Shown: in pieces, positions 58,317-64,000 of the stretch
Layout: the number at the start of each line of letters is the position of its first letter
Position numbering within the stretch: the first letter of the stretch is position 1
Assembly: GCA_965652565.1 (NCBI GenBank)
Contig: CBFGWL010000003.1
Coordinates: 32,090-96,089 of the forward strand
DNA from: RSA11 sp965652565
Lineage (GTDB): Bacteria; Actinomycetota; Thermoleophilia; Solirubrobacterales; 70-9
DNA length: 64,000 nt
Reading direction: 5' to 3'
Translations under genes and position numbers: made by a program
The notes under the pieces: generated by a model
Told to the model about the DNA's origin: nothing
Databases searched by the model: none
What the model saw: the letters and a program-made list of their open reading frames with translations, nothing else

Positions 58317-59653
58317 TGGCGCAACGCGAAGTAACCGTCCCCGACATCGGGGACTTCACGGACGTACCGGTCATCGAGATCCTCGTCTCCGAGGGGGACG
58401 AGGTCGAGGTAGACGCCCCGCTCGTCACGCTCGAGTCCGACAAGGCGACGATGGACGTCCCGTCGCCGTTCGCGGGGAAGGTCGTCGAGCTCAAGGTGAA
58501 GGTGGACGACACCGTCTCCGAGGGCTCGCCCCTGCTCGTCCTGGAGGTGCCGGACGAGGGCGAGGGCGCCACCCGCTCCACGGAGGCTGCGCCCGCCGAG
58601 TCGGCCGTGGCCGCCGAGGAGCAGGAGACGGACGGCACCGAGGACGCCGCGCCCGCCGCACCGGCGGAGACCTCCGCTGCCGCCCCGGCAGCCACGGGTG
58701 GCGGCGGCGGCGCGGCCCAGGACGGCGGCGCGCCCGAGCGCGAGCGCAAGGACGGCCCGATCTACGCCTCGCCGGCCGTGCGCCGCATGGCGCGCGAGCT
58801 CGGCGTGGACCTGCGCAACGTGAAGGGCACCGGCCGCAAGGGCCGGATCACCAAGGAGGACGTGCGCGCCGCGAAGGAGAAGCCCGCCCAGGCCGCTGCC
58901 CCGGCCGCCGAGGGCGCCGCGATCCCGGGTCTCAACCTGGCGCCCTGGCCGAAGGTCGACTTCGAGAAGTACGGCGAGGTCGAGCGTGTGCCGCTCTCCC
59001 GGATCAAGCGCATCGCCGGCCCGAACCTGGCGCGCAACTGGGTGATGATCCCCCATGTCACCCACAACGACGAGGCGGACATCACCGACCTGGAGGCGTT
59101 CCGCAAGCAGGTCAACGCCGAGCAGGACGTGAAGGTGACGATGACGGCGCTGCTCATCAAGGCCGTCGTCTCGCCGCTTCGCCAGTTCCCGAACTTCAAC
59201 TCCTCGCTCGACGGCGAAGATCTGATCGTCAAGCGCTACTACAACATCGGCTTCGCGGCCGACACGCCGCAGGGCCTGATGGTCCCCGTGATCAAGAACG
59301 TCGATCGCAAGGGCCTGCTGGAGATCGCGGCCGAGCTGCGCGAGCTCTCGGCCAAGGCGCGCGAGGGCAAGATCTCGGCGGAGGAGATCCGCGGCTCGAC
59401 GTTCTCGATCTCCTCCCTCGGCGGGATCGGCGGCACCAGCTTCACGCCGATCGTGAACGCGCCGGACGTGGCGATCCTCGGCGTGACGCGCTCGCGGATG
59501 AAGCCGGTCTGGAACGGCGAGGAGTTCGAGCCGCGGCTGATGCTGCCGCTCTCGCTCTCCTACGACCACCGCGTCATCGACGGCGCCGAGGCGGCCCGCT
59601 TCGTCGCGCAACTCGCGGGCGAGCTGTCCGACCTGCGCCGCGCCCTGCTCTAG
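58316..59653 (+). CDS. aceF: Dihydrolipoamide acyltransferase (E2)
   Basis: 445 aa. One lipoyl domain (1-80) with Lys43 in LESDKATMDVPSP; an Ala/Thr/Glu linker; a peripheral subunit-binding domain (SPAVRRMARELGVDLRNVKG); and the acyltransferase core ending in LSYDHRVIDGAEAARF with His418 and Asp422. FTPIVNAPDVAILGVTRSRM is the core signature. It forms the oligomeric scaffold and carries acetyl from E1 to CoA. ATG overlaps the aceE stop; the next lipoyl-E3 gene is 29 nt on. Confidence 0.95.
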   Translation: MAQREVTVPDIGDFTDVPVIEILVSEGDEVEVDAPLVTLESDKATMDVPSPFAGKVVELKVKVDDTVSEGSPLLVLEVPDEGEGATRSTEAAPAESAVAAEEQETDGTEDAAPAAPAETSAAAPAATGGGGGAAQDGGAPERERKDGPIYASPAVRRMARELGVDLRNVKGTGRKGRITKEDVRAAKEKPAQAAAPAAEGAAIPGLNLAPWPKVDFEKYGEVERVPLSRIKRIAGPNLARNWVMIPHVTHNDEADITDLEAFRKQVNAEQDVKVTMTALLIKAVVSPLRQFPNFNSSLDGEDLIVKRYYNIGFAADTPQGLMVPVIKNVDRKGLLEIAAELRELSAKAREGKISAEEIRGSTFSISSLGGIGGTSFTPIVNAPDVAILGVTRSRMKPVWNGEEFEPRLMLPLSLSYDHRVIDGAEAARFVAQLAGELSDLRRALL

Positions 59654-59682
59654 ATCCCCGACCCCCGCCGCCAAGGAGACAG

Positions 59683-61449
59683 ATGGAAGTCAAGGTCCCA
59701 GACATCGGCGACTTCACCGACGTGCCGGTCATCGAGATCCACGTCGCCCCGGGCGACGAGGTCGCGCCCGAGGATCCCCTGGTCACGCTCGAGTCCGACA
59801 AGGCGACGATGGACGTTCCCTCGCCCGCCGCGGGCACCGTCAAGGAGGTGCTCGTCAACCTCGAGGACACGGTCTCCGAGGGCACGCCGCTGCTGGTGCT
59901 GGAGACGCAGGAGGCCGCGGGCGATGAGGACGGCGAGGCGCCCGCGGGCGAGCCCGAGGTCTCGGAGAAGGCCGAGCCGGTGGAGAGCGCCGCGGAGGAC
60001 GCTGGGGCGAAGCCGGCCCCGGCGAGCGGCGCGACCGAGCTACCCGACGCCGACCGGCAGGCGCAGCTCGTGGTGATCGGCAGCGGGGTGGGCGGCTACA
60101 CGGCGGCGTTCCGCGCGGCGGACCTGGGCCTCGACGTCCTGCTGGTCGAGCGCGGGGACACGCTCGGCGGCGTGTGCCTGAATGTGGGCTGCATCCCCTC
60201 CAAGGCCGTGCTGCACGCGGCGAAGCTGCTCGACGAGGCGAAGGACGCGCGCGAGCTGGGCATCGACTTCGGCGAGCCCAAGGTGGACGTGGACGCCCTG
60301 CGCGGCTGGAAGGAGGGCGTCGTCGGCAAGCTGACGGGCGGCCTGGACGGCCTGGCGAAGCGGCGCAAGGTCGAGGTCCTGCGCGGCACCGCCAAGTTCA
60401 CCTCGGATCGCACCATCGACGTGGACGGCACGTCCGTGGCCTTCGAGCACTGCATCGTCGCCGCCGGCTCGGAGCCCGCAAAGCTGCCGGGACTGCCCGA
60501 CGACGAGCGCATCTTCGACTCGACGGGCGCGCTCGAGCTGCCCGACATCCCCGACCGCCTGCTGGTGATCGGCGGCGGGATCATCGGCCTCGAGATGGCC
60601 ACCGTGTACGCCGCGCTCGGTAGTGCCGTGACCGTCGTGGAGCTCACCGACCAGCTGATCCCCGGCTGCGATCCCGACCTCGTCAAGCCGCTGCAGAAGC
60701 GGATCAGCGAGCGCTACGAGGCGATCCTCCTGGGCACCAAGGTGGCGAACGTCGAGGCGGGCGAGAGGCTGCGCGTGGAGTTCGAGGGGGAGAACGCCCC
60801 CGAGCCACAGGAGTTCGACCGCATCCTCGTCGCGGTTGGGCGACGGGCGAACGGCGACAAGCTGGGCCTCGACGCCGCGGGGGTCGAGGTGGACGAGCGC
60901 GGCATCATTCCCGTCGACAAGCAGCTCCGCACGAACGTGCCGCACATCCTCGCGATCGGCGACATCATCGGCGACCCGATGCTCGCCCACAAGGCGAGCC
61001 ACGAGGGCAAGGTCGCGGCCGAGGTCGTGGCCGGGCGCGAGGTGGAGCTCGACGTGCGCGCGATCCCTTCGGTCGCCTACACCGACCCCGAGGTCGCGTG
61101 GACCGGTCTCACGGAGGCCGAGGCGGTCGAGAAGGACATCGCCTACGAGAAGGCGAGCTTTCCCTGGGCCGCCTCCGGCCGCGCGCTCTCGCTCGACCGC
61201 TCCGAGGGCCACACGAAGATCCTGGTCGACCCGGAGTCGCGCCGCGTGCTGGGCTACGGCATCGTCGGGCCGAACGCCGGCGAGCTGATCGCCGAGGCTA
61301 CGTTCGCGATCGAGATGGGCGCCGAGGCGGAGGATCTGGGGCTCACGATCCACCCCCACCCGACGCTGTCGGAGACCGTAATGTTCGCTGCCGAGATGGT
61401 CGAAGGGACGATCACCGATATCTACGCGCCCAAGCGCAAGCGGGGCTGA
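59683..61449 (+). CDS. lpd: Dihydrolipoyl dehydrogenase with N-terminal lipoyl domain
   Basis: 588 aa. A lipoyl domain (1-78, Lys40 in LESDKATMDV) is fused by a Pro/Ala/Glu linker to a full E3. The domain is very similar to that of AceF upstream (both share PDIGDFTDVPVIEI), so it was probably copied from it. FAD site LVVIGSGVGGYTAAFRAADL, redox Cys165/Cys170 in GGVCLNVGCIPSK, NAD site LLVIGGGIIGLEMATVYAAL, catalytic His in IHPHPTLSETVM. Such fusions are known in some PDH systems. The gene at 49600 is the unfused version. Confidence 0.94.
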   Translation: MEVKVPDIGDFTDVPVIEIHVAPGDEVAPEDPLVTLESDKATMDVPSPAAGTVKEVLVNLEDTVSEGTPLLVLETQEAAGDEDGEAPAGEPEVSEKAEPVESAAEDAGAKPAPASGATELPDADRQAQLVVIGSGVGGYTAAFRAADLGLDVLLVERGDTLGGVCLNVGCIPSKAVLHAAKLLDEAKDARELGIDFGEPKVDVDALRGWKEGVVGKLTGGLDGLAKRRKVEVLRGTAKFTSDRTIDVDGTSVAFEHCIVAAGSEPAKLPGLPDDERIFDSTGALELPDIPDRLLVIGGGIIGLEMATVYAALGSAVTVVELTDQLIPGCDPDLVKPLQKRISERYEAILLGTKVANVEAGERLRVEFEGENAPEPQEFDRILVAVGRRANGDKLGLDAAGVEVDERGIIPVDKQLRTNVPHILAIGDIIGDPMLAHKASHEGKVAAEVVAGREVELDVRAIPSVAYTDPEVAWTGLTEAEAVEKDIAYEKASFPWAASGRALSLDRSEGHTKILVDPESRRVLGYGIVGPNAGELIAEATFAIEMGAEAEDLGLTIHPHPTLSETVMFAAEMVEGTITDIYAPKRKRG

Positions 61450-61453
61450 GCGC

Positions 61454-62167
61454 GTGGACGGGGGCGAGCGACCCAGCGCGCCGCAGGGGGCGCGCGGGCA
61501 GACCGAGGCGGTCGAGCCCTCCTCCCTGCAGCGCACCTACGCCCGTCGAGTCGCCGAGTCGAAGGCGACCATCCCCCATCTCTACCTGCGTACCGACGTC
61601 GACATGGGCCAGTGCGTCGAGGTGCGCACGGGTCTGCGCTCGGAGCTGGGCGACGCCGCGCCGAGTTACGTCGAGATGGTCGTGCGCGCCGCCGGCCTCG
61701 CGCTGCGGGAGCACCCGCGCCTCAACGCCGCGTACCGCGACGCGCGCTTCGAGTTCCACTCCCGCGTCAACGTCGCGGTCGCGGTGACCGCCCAGGACAC
61801 GCTGATCCTCCCGGTCATCCACGACGCCGACCAGCAGGAGCTCACCGCGATCTCGGCACGCCTGGCCGAGCTCACCGAGCGCGCGCGCAATGGCGCGATC
61901 ACGCGCCCCGAGCTCTCCGGTGCGACTTTTACCGTCGCGAGCTTCAGCGAGGTCGATGAGTTCACCCCGGCGATCGTTCACGGCCAGGGCGCGATCCTGG
62001 CCGTCGGCGCCGTGCGCGAGGCGCCGGTTGTCAAGGGGGGCGCCGTGGTACCCGGACACGTGATGACCCTTTCCCTCGGCTGCGATCAACGCTTGATCCA
62101 AGGCGGCGAAGGCGCCGCGTTCCTCCAGCACGTCCGCCGGCTGCTGGAGGAACCCGACCAACTCTGA
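61454..62167 (+). CDS. E2-like acyltransferase-core protein lacking catalytic residues
   Basis: 237 aa. Aligns over its length with the catalytic core of AceF-type E2 (LQRTYARRVAESKATIPHLY, NVAVAVTAQDTLILPVIHDA, ATFTVASFSEVDEFTPAIVH), but has no lipoyl and no subunit-binding domain. In the motif that reads DHRVIDG in AceF it reads DQRLIQG: His becomes Gln212 and Asp becomes Gln216. Without them it cannot catalyse acyl transfer by the known mechanism. GTG 61454, directly after the E3 gene. Probably a regulatory or structural partner, or a reused binding fold. Confidence 0.8.
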   Translation: MDGGERPSAPQGARGQTEAVEPSSLQRTYARRVAESKATIPHLYLRTDVDMGQCVEVRTGLRSELGDAAPSYVEMVVRAAGLALREHPRLNAAYRDARFEFHSRVNVAVAVTAQDTLILPVIHDADQQELTAISARLAELTERARNGAITRPELSGATFTVASFSEVDEFTPAIVHGQGAILAVGAVREAPVVKGGAVVPGHVMTLSLGCDQRLIQGGEGAAFLQHVRRLLEEPDQL

Positions 62168-62173
62168 GCCCGC

Positions 62174-62671
62174 GTGCCCGAGCGCCTCGTCGACATCCCG
62201 ATTGAGTCGCTCCCCTTCGTCGACGAGCACTTCATCGACATCGCCGCGACCACCGAGGAGGTCTGGGACGCGCTCCTCGCGACCATGAAGGAGTTCGCGG
62301 CCGGTTCGAAGAGCGGTGCGTTCTCACGTGCCTTGGGCTGTGCGCAGACCGAGAAGGAGGGCGAGATCGGCAGGATCGGCTCGACGATCCCCGGCTTCGT
62401 CGTGACCCGCTCGATCCGCCCGGTCGTGCTCGCGCTGATGGGGCAGCACCGCTTCTCGCGCTACGCCCTGATCTTCCGCATCGTCGAGAAGCCCAGCGGG
62501 CTGGTACTCCTGAGCGCCCAGACGCGCGCCGAGTTTCCCGGCGCCAAGGGCAAGGCCTACCGGGGGCTGGTGATCGGTACGCGGGGACACGTCCTCGCGA
62601 CCCGCTCGATCATGCGTTCCGTGCGCCGCCGTGCCGAGCGCGCGAGCTGGGCCGGCGACGACGGCGCTTGA
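62174..62671 (+). CDS. SRPBCC/START-like small protein
   Basis: 165 aa from GTG 62174. The start DEHFIDIAATTEEVWDALLA is the first strand-helix of SRPBCC (polyketide-cyclase/START-like) ligand-binding folds; IRPVVLALMGQHRFSRYALI and VLLSAQTRAEFPGAKGKAYR continue the strands. No catalytic motif was seen. It is 6 nt after the E2-like gene, so the two are probably cotranscribed. The ligand is unknown. Confidence 0.65.
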   Translation: MPERLVDIPIESLPFVDEHFIDIAATTEEVWDALLATMKEFAAGSKSGAFSRALGCAQTEKEGEIGRIGSTIPGFVVTRSIRPVVLALMGQHRFSRYALIFRIVEKPSGLVLLSAQTRAEFPGAKGKAYRGLVIGTRGHVLATRSIMRSVRRRAERASWAGDDGA

Positions 62672-62696
62672 ACCCGCCCGATCCCGGGCATAGAAT
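62668..62696 (+). promoter_or_regulatory. Promoter of the pdhA transcript
   Basis: TTGAAC (62668-62673), exactly 17 nt, TAGAAT (62691-62696). Five of six -10 positions and four of six -35 positions agree with the housekeeping consensus, the best promoter in the window. Transcription should start near 62703. Confidence 0.7.
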
Positions 62697-62702
62697 CGAT
62701 GT

Positions 62703-62871
62703 AGCGATCGGCACGAGCCAAAAGCTCGGCCGTTTGCGACCGACATAGGGGCAGCGCCAAAAAGCGCCGCCCCATCGTCCGTAGGCGTCGCCGGTGGAGA
62801 TCCCACGGCGGCGGTAGGCAGATCGGCCCGAGGCGATCCCAACGGCCGGTCCGACACGAAGGGCGGAGAGA
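62703..62871 (+). ncRNA. Structured 5' leader of pdhA (candidate cis-regulatory RNA)
   Basis: About 170 nt of untranslated leader with four stable hairpins: (1) CGGC/GCCG plus GAGC/GCTC with loop CAAAA at 62709-62732; (2) GGGGC-A-GCGC/GCGC-C-GCCCC with loop CAAAAA near 62748-62773; (3) GTCGCC-G-GTGG/CCAC-GGCGGC near 62787-62813; (4) ATCGGCC/GGCCGGT near 62822-62851. GATCCCA appears in both the loop region of hairpin 3 and that of hairpin 4. GGCGGAGAG, the ribosome site, follows hairpin 4. No known riboswitch class was recognised. Confidence 0.5.
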
Positions 62872-63987
62872 ATGAAGCCAACCAACGGTGCGCTCGCCAC
62901 CGAGCCTGCGCATGTACGCGCGGACGGCCACTCACGCGCCGATGCCGAGGGGCCGCTGACCCGCGACGACCGCGCCAATCTCCTGCGCTACATGGCGATG
63001 ATGCGCTTCGCGGAGGAGCGCGGCCTGACGCTTTACCGACAGGGCAAGGTGCCCGGTTCGTTCTACGACGGCTGCGGCCAGGAGGCGATCCCAGTCGGCT
63101 CCGCGTACGCGCTGGGACCGCGCGACCGGATGTGCATCCTGCACCGCGACCTCGGCGCGCATTTCGTGCGCGGCGTCACCCCGGACCGCTATCTCGCCAA
63201 CTACATGGGCCGCGCCGGCGGCGTGACCGGCGGCAAGGACGGCAACATGCATTTCGGCGACCGCCGGCTGGGCTGCGTCGGCATGGTCTCGATGCTGCCC
63301 GACATGGCGCTCGTGGCGACGGGCATGGCGCTCGCCTTCAAGACCCGCGGCGAGCGGCGCGTCGCGCTCACCTACTTCGGCGAGGGCTCGACGGCCAACG
63401 GCCAGTGGCACGAGGCGATGAACTTCGCGGGCATCCACAGGCTGCCGGTCGTCTTCATCCTCGAGAACAACCGCTTCGCGTACTCGACCCCCAACGACCT
63501 CGAGTTCGCGGTCGATCCGGTGGAGCGCGCCCGCGGCTACGGCTTCCCGGGCGTAGCCGTGGACGGCAACGACGTCGAGTCGGTCTTCGAGCGGACGCGC
63601 GAGGCGGTCGACCGCGCGCGCTCGGGCGAGGGCCCGACGCTGATCGAGTGCCACACGATGCGCATGCACGGCCACGGCGCCCACGACGACATGAGCTACG
63701 TCCCGCCCGAGCTCTTCGAGGAGTGGAAGCGTCGCGACCCGATCGACCGCTACAAGGCTCGCCTGGTCGACGACTTCGGATTCTCGGCGGATGAGGTCGA
63801 GGCCATCCTCGACGAAGTGCGCGGGCACATCGCCGAGGCCGCGGAGCGCGCGCTCGCCTCGCCGATGCCCTCTCCCGACGCGGCGACCCAAGGCGTCTTC
63901 GCCGAGCAGTGGGAGCCGCTCGGCGACGGCCGGGCCGCCTGGTCGCGCTGGCAGGGCGCCGCCGCAGCGCAGGAGGCGGGCCGATGA
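62872..63987 (+). CDS. pdhA: 2-oxoacid dehydrogenase E1 alpha subunit
   Basis: 371 aa, heterotetrameric E1 alpha type (pyruvate, branched-chain or acetoin substrate). ThDP/Mg signature FGEGSTANGQWHEAMNF to FILENNRFAYSTP (Gly-Glu-Gly where Gly-Asp-Gly is more common). HRDLGAHFVRGVTP, GGKDGNMHFGD and the phosphorylation-loop region RMHGHGAHDDMSYVP match the family. The N-terminal 30 residues are low-complexity. ATG 62872 follows GGAGAGA. Its stop overlaps the next ATG. Substrate cannot be fixed from sequence. Confidence 0.93.
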   Translation: MKPTNGALATEPAHVRADGHSRADAEGPLTRDDRANLLRYMAMMRFAEERGLTLYRQGKVPGSFYDGCGQEAIPVGSAYALGPRDRMCILHRDLGAHFVRGVTPDRYLANYMGRAGGVTGGKDGNMHFGDRRLGCVGMVSMLPDMALVATGMALAFKTRGERRVALTYFGEGSTANGQWHEAMNFAGIHRLPVVFILENNRFAYSTPNDLEFAVDPVERARGYGFPGVAVDGNDVESVFERTREAVDRARSGEGPTLIECHTMRMHGHGAHDDMSYVPPELFEEWKRRDPIDRYKARLVDDFGFSADEVEAILDEVRGHIAEAAERALASPMPSPDAATQGVFAEQWEPLGDGRAAWSRWQGAAAAQEAGR

Positions 63988-64000
63988 CCGAGGCGCAGCT
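63984..64000 (+). CDS. Start of the next gene, probably E1 beta subunit (3' truncated by window)
   Basis: ATG 63984 overlaps the pdhA stop (ATGA) and has AGGAGG about 7 nt upstream. Only MTEAQ is visible. Position after pdhA makes E1 beta the expected product, but that is inference from gene order. Confidence 0.5.

Overview
The window comes from a very GC-rich bacterial chromosome with GTG, TTG and ATG starts, frequent 4-base stop/start overlaps and several probably leaderless genes. Many genes encode secreted proteins of the kind common in Thermoleophilia (Solirubrobacterales-type Actinobacteria): beta-roll proteins, a CALREA-type beta-helix, and a propeller with a basic C-terminal domain. 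This placement is an inference from gene content and style; no rRNA or marker phylogeny is available here.

Layout. (1) 1-5 kb: the 3' end of clpB, a secreted BNR-like protein, a GT4 glycosyltransferase, a 60-bp-period repeat with a terminator hairpin, two divergent sulfotransferases and a GYD protein. (2) 5-8.4 kb: purD-purE-purB. (3) 8.5-11.8 kb: a small LPFTG surface protein, a polytopic membrane protein, a lipoprotein, and csoR with its operator. (4) 11.8-15.8 kb: purC, a GT2-type transferase, a sulfotransferase, purS and purQ. (5) 15.7-23.6 kb: six TPST-like sulfotransferases interleaved with two GT4 glycosyltransferases, all on the + strand with many overlaps. (6) 23.7-31.7 kb: two beta-roll proteins, purL, a small membrane protein, an NDP-sugar epimerase, another GT2-type transferase, another sulfotransferase and a secreted beta-helix. 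(7) 31.8-37.2 kb: purF, a RecQ-like helicase, purN, purH. (8) 37.2-45.9 kb: an ABC exporter, an Arg-rich mini-ORF, a secreted glycoside hydrolase, tRNA-Lys, a Cys-free Rrf2 regulator and a sulfate ABC transporter operon (sbp-cysT-cysW-cysA). (9) 45.9-49.5 kb: TPP riboswitch-thiO-thiS-thiG, with thiE divergent. (10) 49.6-64 kb: 2-oxoacid dehydrogenase genes (two lipoamide dehydrogenases, homodimeric aceE, aceF, an E2-like protein lacking the catalytic His, and pdhA plus the start of the next subunit gene) with a secreted propeller and a subtilase between them.

How they work together. Ten of the de novo purine genes lie here (purD, E, B, C, S, Q, L, F, N, H); purM and purK are absent from the window. 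Between the pur genes sits a large cell-surface block: ten sulfotransferase-family genes, three GT4 genes, two GT2-type genes and one sugar epimerase. The sulfate importer and its likely sulfur-responsive regulator are nearby and could feed PAPS to these sulfotransferases. The simplest reading is a locus for a sulfated surface glycan or sulfated surface proteins.

No window segment above about 300 bases is without a gene or candidate. The longest sparse stretch is 39,070-39,453, which holds only the Arg-rich mini-ORF. The most unusual non-coding element is the roughly 170-nt hairpin-rich leader of pdhA behind a good promoter. No CRISPR array, insertion sequence, rRNA or replication origin was seen.
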